A stretch of 61,125 nucleotides of DNA, from positions 1 to 61,125 of the forward strand of contig JHXJ01000019.1 in assembly GCA_000621765.1 (NCBI GenBank), written 5' to 3'. Numbering within the stretch: the first letter of the stretch is position 1; every line of letters begins with the position of its first letter. Shown piece after piece: positions 41,177-49,996 of this stretch. The translations under genes were made by a program, and so were the position numbers. The notes beneath the pieces are model-generated. The model was not told the origin of the DNA. It saw nothing but the letters and a program-made list of their open reading frames with translations, and made no database searches. The stretch comes from Ruminococcaceae bacterium AB4001. Its GTDB lineage: Bacteria > Bacillota > Clostridia > Saccharofermentanales > Saccharofermentanaceae.

Positions 41177-42985
41177 TCAAATACGGGATGCGCCGATCTC
41201 CTTGAGAATGTAGGGGAAGAGTATCTCGAGCCACGCATTCAGCGCTTTTGCTGAATGAAGATATGTCTCGTAATTTTCGCCTGAAGGATCAGGAATGGAA
41301 ACGGACATTATCCTTCCGCCGGAGTCTTTCATAACGAGACCGTTTGCAGCGGCAAATGTGGAAAGTGAAAATACTTTATCCTTTATCTCCGGAAATGCTT
41401 TTACTATGCTGAAAGCCTGATCGTCCCTGATGGTAAGGATAAGATCGTTTTCGTCATAGACGGCGGGATCGGCTCTTCTTGATTCAAAGAATCCAAGGCC
41501 GTTACCTGTAATCTCTTTTACCGCCCTGCTCATGAGCTCATCCGCCTCCATGCCGGACATGGCCGTGAGACCTGCGGATTCGCAATATAACTCAACACCC
41601 GTGTCATCAGTCTTTATAGAAGTATATGGTTCATTTTTATTTATAAGTCTTCTCATAAGAGATTCACAGCAGGCAGAAAGCGATGTGTTGTTATCATCCA
41701 CAAACAGAATGGAAGCAGTAAATGTATCCTTAAATGCATCCAGTTCCAGAGGGAGTCTTTCCGGTCTTGCCGGAGCAGGCATTCCGGGAGCGAGAGCCTC
41801 TTTCTTTCCTGCGGCCTTGCCAAGCCTGTTCATGTATGCGACTGAAAGCCCTTCGCCGTCAAAGCCCTGTGCAAGAATAACGTCAACTTCCTGGACATCC
41901 AGATATCTCAGTCCCTCAAACAGGCCGTGGGATGCGCATGACACATCTACAGCCGGTCCGTAAACACAGAACTCTGTATGAGCGGATAAGATCTTGTCAT
42001 TCAGTTTCTCATAGACAGCCTTGATCTCCTTACCGCAATAGATACCTATTCTCGCAAAAGGATTGGATGAAAGGATCTCGCGGGACCTGAGGATAAAGGG
42101 CGATGCGATGTTGACCAGTTCCTTGGCTTCATCATCAGTAAGTTTCTTCAGATCAGCCACGGTAAAAGTATTCTTATCGATCTTTCCATCAGTTCCTGCA
42201 GCATCATCTCCGGTTATCTTTGTGCCTTCAGGCATCTTCATGATCTCTACCTGAGCAAAAGGCGCATAGTGACGGTATTTCATTCCCGGAGATCTTGGAG
42301 TCTCATCTTTATCTGCCATGCCGCTGATAACTGCTTTACCGTTCTTAAGGACATTCTCAATATCGGTTTTGGTAACTGCGCCGGGTCTCAGGATGACCGG
42401 TTCGGTTCCTGTACAGTCAACAACAGTGGATTCCAGACCGAATTCGGATTCACCGCCGTCGATTACGGCATAGATATATCCGTCCATGTCTTCGAGCACG
42501 GATCTCGCACTGGTAGGAGACGGTCTTCCGGACAGATTTGCCGACGGTGCCGCAACCGGTATTCCCGCATATTTCAGGAACTTGTTGGCGACAGGATTTG
42601 AAGGCATTCTTACGCCTACGGTATCAAGTCCTGCCGTTGTCTGGTCAGAGATGCACTCTGCCTTTTTCATTACGATAGTAATCGGACCGGGCATGAAATT
42701 ATCTATCAGCACCTGGGCGAGAGGTGTGATCTCGGAAACTATCTCACTGATCTGTTCCTTATCACCGATATGGCATATCAGCGGATTATCTGCAGGACGT
42801 CCCTTAGCTTCGAAAACCTTTTTCACGGCTTCCGCATCTCTGGCATCACATCCGAGTCCGTATACAGTTTCCGTAGGGAAACCTATGACTTCGCCGTTTC
42901 TGATGTGCTCGGCGGCATCCTTGATTCCCTTATCGTCATTTGAATCTATCAGTGTTGTAGCAGAATATATCTTTTTGCGTTCCAT
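41177..42985 (-). CDS. Sua5-type threonylcarbamoyl-AMP synthase fused to an inactive-looking arginine/tyrosine phosphatase domain
   Basis: A 602-residue fusion. Residues about 10-225 form the YrdC/Sua5 catalytic domain (IGFPTETVYGLGCDA, KGRPADNPLICHI, GPITIVMKK, VGVRMPSNP, PSANLSGRPSPTSA), which makes threonylcarbamoyl-AMP for tRNA t6A. SPGMKYRHYAPFAQVEI is the Sua5 linker; residues 265-395 are the Sua5 C-terminal domain. Residues about 420-602 resemble YwlE/low-molecular-weight phosphatases (ASILFV, CESAGLTAMSGMEAD, ENDLILTIRDDQ, IPDPSGENYETY). The catalytic loop CTGNTCRS is replaced by DDNNTSLS, losing the Cys and the Arg. ATG 42985 has AGAGG 5 bases upstream, 16 bases after prfA. Confidence 0.85.
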   Translation of the reverse strand: MERKKIYSATTLIDSNDDKGIKDAAEHIRNGEVIGFPTETVYGLGCDARDAEAVKKVFEAKGRPADNPLICHIGDKEQISEIVSEITPLAQVLIDNFMPGPITIVMKKAECISDQTTAGLDTVGVRMPSNPVANKFLKYAGIPVAAPSANLSGRPSPTSARSVLEDMDGYIYAVIDGGESEFGLESTVVDCTGTEPVILRPGAVTKTDIENVLKNGKAVISGMADKDETPRSPGMKYRHYAPFAQVEIMKMPEGTKITGDDAAGTDGKIDKNTFTVADLKKLTDDEAKELVNIASPFILRSREILSSNPFARIGIYCGKEIKAVYEKLNDKILSAHTEFCVYGPAVDVSCASHGLFEGLRYLDVQEVDVILAQGFDGEGLSVAYMNRLGKAAGKKEALAPGMPAPARPERLPLELDAFKDTFTASILFVDDNNTSLSACCESLMRRLINKNEPYTSIKTDDTGVELYCESAGLTAMSGMEADELMSRAVKEITGNGLGFFESRRADPAVYDENDLILTIRDDQAFSIVKAFPEIKDKVFSLSTFAAANGLVMKDSGGRIMSVSIPDPSGENYETYLHSAKALNAWLEILFPYILKEIGASRI

Positions 42986-43001
42986 AACAGCCTCTCGAAA
43001 A

Positions 43002-44090
43002 TCAATCTTCACCGTTTCCAGCGTCTTCCGCAGCCTGTGCAAGTGTCAGTGCATCAACTATCTCATCCAAATCTCCTGCGAGTATCTGGTCAAGCTTATA
43101 AAGTGTAAGTCCGATCCTGTGGTCGGTAACTCTTCCCTGATGGTAATTATATGTGCGGATACGTTCCGACCTGTCACCGGTTCCGACCTGGGACTTTCTC
43201 TCGTCGTTATGTCTGTCAACATCAGCCTGATGCGCGATCGCCCACAAACGGCTCTGCAGGACCTCCATCGCCTTCTCTTTATTCTGGATCTGGGATCTTT
43301 CGTCCTGACAGGTAACGACCATTCCGGTCGGAAGGTGCGTGATCCTTATAGCCGACGACGTCTTGTTTATGTGCTGGCCGCCCGCGCCCGATGCCCTGAA
43401 CCTGTCTATCTTCAGGTCAGCCGGATTGATCTCCACATCAGTCGGCTCAGCCTTAGGAAGAACAGCAACCGTGGCAGTGGAGGTGTGCACTCTTCCGCCT
43501 GACTCTGTCACGGGAACTCTCTGCACCCTGTGCACGCCGCTCTCAAACTTCATTCTCGAATACACTCTGGTACCGTCGATCTCAGCAACGAGTTCCTTAT
43601 ATCCTCCGAGTTCAGTCGGACTGGCATCGACAAGACTGATATCAAATCCCTTGAGCGCGGCATACCCCTTATACATCTTGAAAAGATCGCCTGCAAACAG
43701 AGCTGATTCCTCGCCTCCGGCGCCTGCCCTGATCTCAAGGATTACCGATCTCGAATCTCTAGGATCGCCCGGAGTCAGATAGATCATGAGTTCCTTTTCC
43801 AAAGCAGCGAGCCTGTCCTTTGCATCTGCTAGCTCGGCATTTGCAAGGCTCCTCATCTCATCGTCGCCTCCGAGCTCTCCGCTTTCCAGAAGATCAAGTA
43901 TACCCTCGATCTCTTTCTCACAGGCTTCGTAGTTGTTTATTGCTTCAACCTGGGGATTAAGAGATGCAAGCTCCTTGGAATACTTCGTGTACTCCTCCGG
44001 ACGTGAAGCAACCGCCGGATCGCTAAGGGTTCCGGTCAGCTCCTCATATTTTGCCTTGATCAGGTCTGTCTTGCTCTTATCTATCGACAT
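43002..44090 (-). CDS. prfA: Peptide chain release factor 1
   Basis: A 362-residue class I release factor. PVT in RVQRVPVTESGGRVHTS marks the RF1 stop-codon recognition loop (UAA/UAG), and GAGGQHINKTSSAIRITHLP contains the GGQ tripeptide that triggers peptide release. Length is normal. The prfA-then-Sua5 order is found in many Firmicutes. Confidence 0.97.
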   Translation of the reverse strand: MSIDKSKTDLIKAKYEELTGTLSDPAVASRPEEYTKYSKELASLNPQVEAINNYEACEKEIEGILDLLESGELGGDDEMRSLANAELADAKDRLAALEKELMIYLTPGDPRDSRSVILEIRAGAGGEESALFAGDLFKMYKGYAALKGFDISLVDASPTELGGYKELVAEIDGTRVYSRMKFESGVHRVQRVPVTESGGRVHTSTATVAVLPKAEPTDVEINPADLKIDRFRASGAGGQHINKTSSAIRITHLPTGMVVTCQDERSQIQNKEKAMEVLQSRLWAIAHQADVDRHNDERKSQVGTGDRSERIRTYNYHQGRVTDHRIGLTLYKLDQILAGDLDEIVDALTLAQAAEDAGNGED

Positions 44091-44149
44091 AGTTATATAT
44101 ATTTATCACATTAAATACTTATTTTCCAATTTGCGCACTTCAATTCAAA

Positions 44150-44179
44150 GGCCGCCCCGAAAAGTCTTCCGGAACGGCC
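44150..44179 (-). terminator. Hairpin terminator after the zinc-ribbon gene
   Basis: GGCCG..CCG and CGG..CGGCC form an imperfect GC-rich stem; the minus strand continues CTTTGAATTG. It lies 24 bases after the stop at 44203, upstream of prfA. Confidence 0.5.
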
Positions 44180-44202
44180 CGTTTCTTAATTGACAGTTAA
44201 GA

Positions 44203-44697
44203 TCAGCCCTGTGGTACCTGAGGCTGCTGAGGTGCAACAGGTGCAGCGGGAACCGGTTCTGCAGTAACTACAGGCTGCGGTACAGCAGGCTGCGGAGCCG
44301 GAACGCTTGTCAGTACCTCATATTCCAGCTTATGCCTCAAAGGTCTCTGGCAGCGCGGACAATAAACAAATCCGTGCGGATACCATGCCCTGTGTCCCAG
44401 GTCATAGGTATGGTAATCAAACTCATAGTAACAATACTCGCATCTGCAGTGGAAAGTCGGGTTATATTCCGCATAGCCCGGAACCGGATAAGGATTTACA
44501 ACACCGGAGTTCTGAACCCAGGGTTTTCCTGTAGCAGCATTTATGGGTTGCTGCTGAACCGGAGCAGCGGCAGGAGCCGGAGCAGGATCCCCAGCTGCAG
44601 CACCCGTCTGAACACTGCGGAAATCGAAACCGCACTTCATGCAGAAATTAGCTTCATCCGAAACCTGAGTTCCGCACCTCGCACAAAATTTACTCAT
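44203..44697 (-). CDS. Double zinc-ribbon protein with Pro/Ala/Gln-rich linkers
   Basis: A 164-residue protein without membrane segments. It starts MSKFCARCGTQVSDEANFCM, continuing KCG, a zinc_ribbon_2 motif. A Pro/Ala/Gln linker follows, then a second four-Cys set (CRCEYCYYEF and CPRCQRPL), and a Pro/Val/Ala/Gln tail. Function is unknown. ATG 44697 is chosen because AGGAGG lies 8 bases upstream. The ribbon and linker style resembles the N-terminus of the C11 peptidase at 13781-16954. Confidence 0.7.
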   Translation of the reverse strand: MSKFCARCGTQVSDEANFCMKCGFDFRSVQTGAAAGDPAPAPAAAPVQQQPINAATGKPWVQNSGVVNPYPVPGYAEYNPTFHCRCEYCYYEFDYHTYDLGHRAWYPHGFVYCPRCQRPLRHKLEYEVLTSVPAPQPAVPQPVVTAEPVPAAPVAPQQPQVPQG

Positions 44698-44889
44698 CTT
44701 AGTTCCTCCTCTTATTCCATTTGAAAACAATAATTAATTATAAATCGACATAAATATACAGGTCAAATAAGCAAAACTCTTTTACTTTCTTCTCTGTTTC
44801 CGCCCGGGAAAATATGCCAGCTCACCGGCAATATATTCAAGATGAACAACAGTATCTTCAGGATCTGCCCCCACGCACTTTAAATCATT

Positions 44890-46458
44890 TTATTCTGTTG
44901 TGTCAGTATCTGCCGGATTAAGCCTTCTTAAGATTTCCTTTACTTCAGGAATGGCATCTGTCAGTGCTTCAACACACTTAGGATCAAACTGGGTGCCTTT
45001 GCCTTCTTCAATTATCTCCATGGCCTGGGAGAGCGGGAATGCCGGCTTATAGACACGCTTGGATGTCAGCGCGTCGAACACATCTGCAACGGCCATGGCC
45101 CTTGCAGATAACGGTATTTCTTCGCCCTTTAATCCTTCAGGATATCCTGTGCCGTCCCAACGCTCGTGGTGGTAAGCTGCCATATCGCGTGCATCAGATA
45201 AATAATTGTCGCCCTTAACATCACTTATTGCCTTTTCGATAATAGCCTTGCCTGATGTGGTATGAGTCTTCATGACCTCAAATTCTTCTTTGGTGAGTTT
45301 TGCAGGCTTGTTGAGCACATCATCCGGAATAACTATCTTACCGACATCATGTAGCGGTGCGGATTTTACTACGTTTTCAATATACTGAGGAGTGAGCTGG
45401 TCTTCGTAATAGCCTTTGCGTCGCAATCCCTCAAGTATGATCTTTACATAAGCTGCAGTCTTTTGAATATGGGCGCCGGTACCGGAATCGCGTATCTCAA
45501 CCATATCAGCCATCAGATTCATCAGTCCGTTCTGCATCTTTAAGATATCTTCGTTATACTGACGGATGTCGCGCAGCTGCTTTGCCATATCAGTTTCCAT
45601 CTTGCTGACGGTTTTATACAGATCTCCTACTTCATTATTCGAACGGATCTTGATCTGTCCGAGTTTCCTGACACTCTCATCCATCGCATCCTGATCACCG
45701 ATATTCATGATAAAGTCATTTGCAGCATCAGTAACACTGGTAATCGGATATATGATCGAACGCTCGATTATAAACAGATATGATGCAATAACAAAGATGG
45801 TGAAGATTGCCACAAAGATAACAATAGAACGGATATAGTGAGTCCTGTCAAAGTCAATATTTACGATATCGGTCTCGACGCATAAAAGTCCGGCAGGGTT
45901 TCCATTGCTGTCAAAAATGACCTTGTATCCGTTGAGCATATGACCGTATTCATCGGAGAAACCTTCAATAAAACCGCTCTCCTTCCTTCCGCTCTTTACG
46001 GCTTCCTGAAGGACAAGTATGGTTTCATCCTCAAAACTTCCCGCTTCACAGGGTGTACCGAGATAAGTATATGTCCCGCCATTTGCCAATTCTTCGGAAG
46101 TCTTGGTATTGATGGCATAAGTGAGAGAGTGAATATCATTAACGTCCTCAAAGTAGATTGCGTACAGATAATCAATATCAGAGTTTTCCTTGATCGTATT
46201 CAGGGCTTCTCTCATTGTTTCATATTCATCCGGCATCTCGCGGGCAGATATCATGTCACCGAATCCATGATCCGATGTCACCGTAAAAGCATAATCAAGC
46301 ACAGTTGCAGCGTATTTTTCGTAGTTCTCTTTCAGATTCTGCTCATAAAGACGATAGCCGATAAATGCGACAGCTACCGTGAGAATACAAATCGCCACAA
46401 CAGAATAAAGTGCTGAAACGATCTTAATGCTTAAACCCTTTCGCTTTTTGATCTTCAA
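44890..46458 (-). CDS. Membrane HD-GYP phosphodiesterase with extracellular sensor domain
   Basis: A 522-residue protein. Residues about 13-33 and 215-238 are membrane segments enclosing an extracellular Cache-like sensor (FGDMISAREMPDEYETMREAL, AGLLCVETDI). A HAMP-like region and helix follow. The HD-GYP domain has HDVGKIVIPDDVLNKPAKL and HHERWDGTGYPEGLKGEEIP with all key residues, so c-di-GMP hydrolysis is likely. The GGGAG site is 8 bases from the TTG at 46458 but only 2 bases from a TTG at 46464, so I use the former. It follows another HD-GYP gene on the same strand. Confidence 0.88.
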   Translation of the reverse strand: MKIKKRKGLSIKIVSALYSVVAICILTVAVAFIGYRLYEQNLKENYEKYAATVLDYAFTVTSDHGFGDMISAREMPDEYETMREALNTIKENSDIDYLYAIYFEDVNDIHSLTYAINTKTSEELANGGTYTYLGTPCEAGSFEDETILVLQEAVKSGRKESGFIEGFSDEYGHMLNGYKVIFDSNGNPAGLLCVETDIVNIDFDRTHYIRSIVIFVAIFTIFVIASYLFIIERSIIYPITSVTDAANDFIMNIGDQDAMDESVRKLGQIKIRSNNEVGDLYKTVSKMETDMAKQLRDIRQYNEDILKMQNGLMNLMADMVEIRDSGTGAHIQKTAAYVKIILEGLRRKGYYEDQLTPQYIENVVKSAPLHDVGKIVIPDDVLNKPAKLTKEEFEVMKTHTTSGKAIIEKAISDVKGDNYLSDARDMAAYHHERWDGTGYPEGLKGEEIPLSARAMAVADVFDALTSKRVYKPAFPLSQAMEIIEEGKGTQFDPKCVEALTDAIPEVKEILRRLNPADTDTTE

Positions 46459-46592
46459 ATCCAATACTCCCGGAACATAAAATATTTCGTTATATATTGA
46501 ATTCTACTAATTATGTATAAGGAAACTTGATACTGCCTGTAAATACTTTAAAAATATTTTATTATCAGGCATTTTCATCGCAAAGCACTGGG

Positions 46593-48989
46593 TTAATCCT
46601 TCGATTTGAAATATATCCTGGTAATCGCAGTCTGATCTCCGGTAAGAGCAACATAAACCGTGTCATCATCTGTCAGGATCTTTGTAACGCTCTTGAGGAG
46701 AATGCCGCCGTTTTCAGTAGTTGCAGTAATAGTTTTGCCGTCTCGTTTGAGCGACACATGACAGTCAAAACCTTCTTTGTTTAATCTCTTCCAGCTATCC
46801 CAGCCGTCAAAACTGTTATTCTTATTCAAGATCACATTATTGGTTGCAAGGTTTCCCGTCTCCCAGACCTCACCGTCAAGTCTTATAAGCGCAAACTCAC
46901 GGTAGTCTTCATCAGTTACTTTTCCATTTGATGACGTAAAAATACATACAAACGGGCAGTGCCAGATAAGCCTTGCCGTCGGAAGACTCTTCGCATGGAA
47001 ATCGATTTCCATTGATTTTTTCAGAATAACTCCGTCCGACGCATCAGTCCTGTATCCATCCACCTGGACATTCGGGACATCACCTGCTTCACCATCAATA
47101 TAGGAAACCAATTCAGCAATACGGGGAATGTAATTATCAGGTATTTTCTCATCAGAACGATTAATGGATCTGACGTTTAGATGGTAATATGCGCCCGAAA
47201 AGCTCAAATAGCAGTATCTGGTACTGTCAGGAAGAGCAACATTATACTCGACCATCTTATCCTCACCGATTATCTTTATAAGAATATGGTCTTTCTGCCT
47301 TACTGCTTCGATCTCATATTCCCCACAGACTTTGCTGACCGAAATGATCGAAGAAGATTTCATGTTCATAACGTTTGGCTTTATCACTCTGGCTTCACCC
47401 AGATTATAGTTTCCGTCATATCTGAGTTCGGCATATTCGGTATAGAGCAATTCTTCAGAAAGTTTGTCTGCCGTATGAACTCGCCCATCCAAAGCATCAA
47501 AAAGCACTATTACAGGCAGGCAGTCTTTCTCTTTATACCCTTCAGTCGGTGTTATGCGTATACGGATATTCAACTTGCGGTCCGGAATAACCAAAACACC
47601 TTCCGTATGGACATTTCTGTAACCCATATAAGTAAATTCATCATTGCCGGAAAATTCTTTTACATCCTCTCTTTCGCGCATAACATATTCCTGATCCTGA
47701 TCGATCATATGGATCATATGCTTCGCAAACTGAGGATCGAACTGTCCGCCCATCTCCTCGATAAAGATCTGTCTTACCGTTGCCTGTGGGAGCGGATCTC
47801 TGTAACTTCTTTTGGAAGTCATGGCATCGTAAGCATCAGCCACGGCAATGATCCTTGCAAGTTCCGGAATATCGTTTCCCTTGAGTTTTTCAGGATAACC
47901 TCTTCCGTCAAATCTCTCGTGATGGTGATGAGCGCCGATACTGATATAAGGGAATTCGACGATACTCGACAGGATCGCCTTGCCGATGGTCGTATGTTCC
48001 TTTATCTTTTCGTACTCGTCCGGAGTAAGCTTTCCCTTCTTATTGATAATTTCATCAGGTACACCGATCTTACCTATATCGTGAAGAAGTGCCGCATAAT
48101 AAATCTCTTCGCACTCTTTGTCATCTTTGCCGGACAACTTGGCAATCATTCTTGAATAGCCGGCAACTCTTGAAGAATGACCGTGAGTGTACTTGTCCTT
48201 AGCGTCGATTGCGCTGGCCAGTGCTTCGGCAGTCTGTTCAAACAGTCTTTTCATACTCTGCTGCTCTGCAGTCAGCAGTTCTATTCTAAGATCGTTTGCG
48301 CGTTCATATGACGCGTTCATATCCTTCAACGCAAACAGATAGAGCAATAAAGCCATTCCGGCGACAGTGGTATTAATAAGCGAGAGCCCATACAGCTTTA
48401 TCTGCACAAGCGAAGCGAGAAGCGGTAAACACGAAAACAGGATCAGCGATAAACTGATAGTGGAATTCAGCTTCTTGTAGTTCTCGACGATAACTGTTAC
48501 CTGCAGAATGAGCATGATTGCCGGAATCAGATAGCACAAAATGAATCCGGGACCTCTCTGATAAGTATTTGAGGCATCGAAAGAATAATAGAAATCCGTA
48601 AACTGGGATACTATGAGCATTACCTCACCGGCCAATCCCAAATAGTTTACGACCTTAAGTCTCTTGTAACTATTCTTACTGTTAGTATCTTCATACAAGG
48701 TGATGATATAAGCATTGAACGCATATAAAACACCAATATTCATAGTGAAGACAAGAAAATTACTGATCCTGACGATCCAGAACCCCGCTGCTGACGGATC
48801 TCCCCTGAATGCATAAGCAAAACAGTCAGCCAGCATAATGACCATTGAGCAGATCTCAACAGATAGAAGTGCTATACGTCTTTTCCTGGGAAGTGCTTTC
48901 ATGAACAGTACAAACACAGCAATAACAGCGCACATACTGCTCAGGATCATCATTATATTCACTTGATTTTCTGTCAATAATTCAAGCAT
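46593..48989 (-). CDS. Seven-TM HD-GYP protein with large C-terminal beta-rich region
   Basis: A 798-residue protein. Residues about 10-230 hold seven hydrophobic segments, then a helix. The HD-GYP domain (about 260-430) is complete: HGHSSRVAGYSRMIA, LLHDIGKIGVPDEIINKKGKL, HHHHERFDGRGYPEKLKGNDIP, TSKRSYR. c-di-GMP phosphodiesterase activity is likely. About 360 residues follow that I do not recognise as a whole. The last part (DGEVWETGNLATNN, FDGWDSWKRLNKEGF, VYVALTGDQTAITRI) looks like a jelly-roll, concanavalin-like fold. ATG 48989 is preferred over TTG 48998; no clear ribosome-binding site is visible. Confidence 0.85.
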   Translation of the reverse strand: MLELLTENQVNIMMILSSMCAVIAVFVLFMKALPRKRRIALLSVEICSMVIMLADCFAYAFRGDPSAAGFWIVRISNFLVFTMNIGVLYAFNAYIITLYEDTNSKNSYKRLKVVNYLGLAGEVMLIVSQFTDFYYSFDASNTYQRGPGFILCYLIPAIMLILQVTVIVENYKKLNSTISLSLILFSCLPLLASLVQIKLYGLSLINTTVAGMALLLYLFALKDMNASYERANDLRIELLTAEQQSMKRLFEQTAEALASAIDAKDKYTHGHSSRVAGYSRMIAKLSGKDDKECEEIYYAALLHDIGKIGVPDEIINKKGKLTPDEYEKIKEHTTIGKAILSSIVEFPYISIGAHHHHERFDGRGYPEKLKGNDIPELARIIAVADAYDAMTSKRSYRDPLPQATVRQIFIEEMGGQFDPQFAKHMIHMIDQDQEYVMREREDVKEFSGNDEFTYMGYRNVHTEGVLVIPDRKLNIRIRITPTEGYKEKDCLPVIVLFDALDGRVHTADKLSEELLYTEYAELRYDGNYNLGEARVIKPNVMNMKSSSIISVSKVCGEYEIEAVRQKDHILIKIIGEDKMVEYNVALPDSTRYCYLSFSGAYYHLNVRSINRSDEKIPDNYIPRIAELVSYIDGEAGDVPNVQVDGYRTDASDGVILKKSMEIDFHAKSLPTARLIWHCPFVCIFTSSNGKVTDEDYREFALIRLDGEVWETGNLATNNVILNKNNSFDGWDSWKRLNKEGFDCHVSLKRDGKTITATTENGGILLKSVTKILTDDDTVYVALTGDQTAITRIYFKSKD

Positions 48990-49200
48990 ATCAACCAACT
49001 ATCTAAAGCTTCGCCAAATGCATTAAGGAAAAGGCCTCAACTCAAGACAGTCTCCATCTTTTAATTTACAATTATCAACCGCTATTTACATTTGGTCAAG
49101 AAAAATAAGTAAGAACTATTTTTACTATGATATTTAAGAAACTGATGAAAAACTTCCTAAAATACAGGCGGAAAGAGGATTTTAGGGACAAAAATATAAA

Positions 49201-49228
49201 CAGTCCAATGCCCGGAAGCATTGAACTG
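49201..49228 (-). terminator. Terminator of the tRNA-Val gene
   Basis: CAGTTCAATGC and GCATTGGACTG (minus strand) form an 11-bp stem with one mismatch, followed by TTTATATTTTTG. It begins 3 bases past the tRNA 3' end. Confidence 0.75.
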
Positions 49229-49231
49229 TCG

Positions 49232-49308
49232 TGGTGGATGCTACAGGACTCGAACCTGTGACCCCCTGCACGTCAAGCAGGTACTCTAGCCAGCTGAGCT
49301 AAGCATCC
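49232..49308 (-). tRNA. tRNA-Val(GAC), CCA encoded
   Basis: On the minus strand the acceptor arms GGATGC...GCATCC, D-arm with TAGCTCAGCTGG, anticodon stem CCTGC/GCAGG around TT-GAC-GT, T-arm ACAGG-TTCGAGT-CCTGT and an encoded ACCA end fold as a canonical cloverleaf. Anticodon GAC reads valine GUC/GUU. Position 37 is G. The gene has its own promoter and terminator. Confidence 0.93.
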
Positions 49309-49323
49309 GTTTCAAACTCAGAA

Positions 49324-49352
49324 AGTATACCTTGTTTTATCCTGTTTGACAA
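49324..49352 (-). promoter_or_regulatory. Promoter of tRNA-Val
   Basis: TTGTCA (49352-49347) and TATACT (49329-49324) are 17 bases apart, 16 bases upstream of the tRNA 5' end. Confidence 0.65.
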
Positions 49353-49666
49353 TCTGTTCTTCTGATTATTTCGGACAGTATTTTATTAACAAAATGTAAA
49401 CAGATCTTTGTTAACATTTGCAATTCCGAATGTTACAAATAAGCTTTTTATTACAAAAATCGAATTAAATTTTACTATATCAAAGCCCCTGCAAGCCCTC
49501 AAAACCCATTATTTTTGCCCGTTTTCAATACATTCTGCACAAAAAACCAGCCAAGTGATTGTTTACAAGCACAAAAAAGAAGAAAATGTGGAAATTATGA
49601 ACACTTTGTGAACTATCTGTGATATATTTGTTTCATAAAGCAGAATCTTAAAGGGGGAGGCGGCTT
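49353..49666. other. AT-rich intergenic region before the pilin-like gene
   Basis: About 314 bases, strongly AT-rich, with several open stretches but no ribosome-binding site that would support a gene. The AAAGGGGGAGG just before 49667 is the ribosome-binding site of the pilin-like gene. I see no convincing promoter or RNA structure. Confidence 0.4.
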
Positions 49667-49873
49667 ATGAGAAGAATAGGAAAAACACGCAAGGGTTTCA
49701 CTCTTGTTGAGATGGTTTTAGTAATCGCGATCATTGTTATCCTTGCAGGTGTCCTTATAGTTGGTATCGGATCTTATCTTAATAAGGCTAAGATGGCATC
49801 ATCTTCTATTTCTGCTCACAACAGTTCCGTAGAGTACATAAATGCCGAAGTAGACAGGCAGCTCGGAAATTAA
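49667..49873 (+). CDS. Short type IV pilin-like protein
   Basis: A 68-residue protein with a class III (prepilin) signal: basic leader MRRIGKTRKG, cleavage before FTLVEM with the Glu at +5, and a hydrophobic helix VLVIAIIVILAGVLIVGIG. The remaining 35 residues are polar (SAHNSSVEYINAEVDRQLGN). It is far shorter than a usual major pilin, so it is either a minor pseudopilin or a remnant. No peptidase, ATPase or other pilus gene is in the window. A very strong ribosome-binding site and a terminator right behind it suggest a functional single gene. Confidence 0.75.
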   Translation: MRRIGKTRKGFTLVEMVLVIAIIVILAGVLIVGIGSYLNKAKMASSSISAHNSSVEYINAEVDRQLGN

Positions 49874-49958
49874 GTTTATTGATAGAGAAATTGCATGCCT
49901 GTCTTAAGGGTGATCAGACATCAAAACCTCTTATCCATAAAGTGAAGCACGCAAAAAG

Positions 49959-49985
49959 CCTCCCATTTATGGGAGGTTTTTTGTT
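49959..49985 (+). terminator. Terminator of the pilin-like gene
   Basis: CCTCCC and GGGAGG around a six-base loop, preceded by AAAAAG and followed by TTTTTT. Because it is flanked by A- and T-runs it may also serve the converging XRE gene. Confidence 0.85.
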
Positions 49986-49996
49986 GGCGTTTATTC

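Noticed and set aside
42486-43502. Plus-strand frame of about 340 codons across the prfA/Sua5 junction
   Set aside because: It is antisense to two well-supported genes and lacks an initiation site.
47181-48155. Plus-strand frame of about 320 codons opposite the seven-TM HD-GYP gene
   Set aside because: It is antisense to conserved HD-GYP motifs and has no recognisable domain.
49408-49611. 67-codon plus-strand frame before the pilin-like gene
   Set aside because: AT-rich, no ribosome-binding site, biased composition without any domain pattern.
49353-49666. Pilus operon or c-di-GMP riboswitch in front of the mini-pilin
   Set aside because: No additional pil gene and no recognisable riboswitch core were visible in the AT-rich leader.
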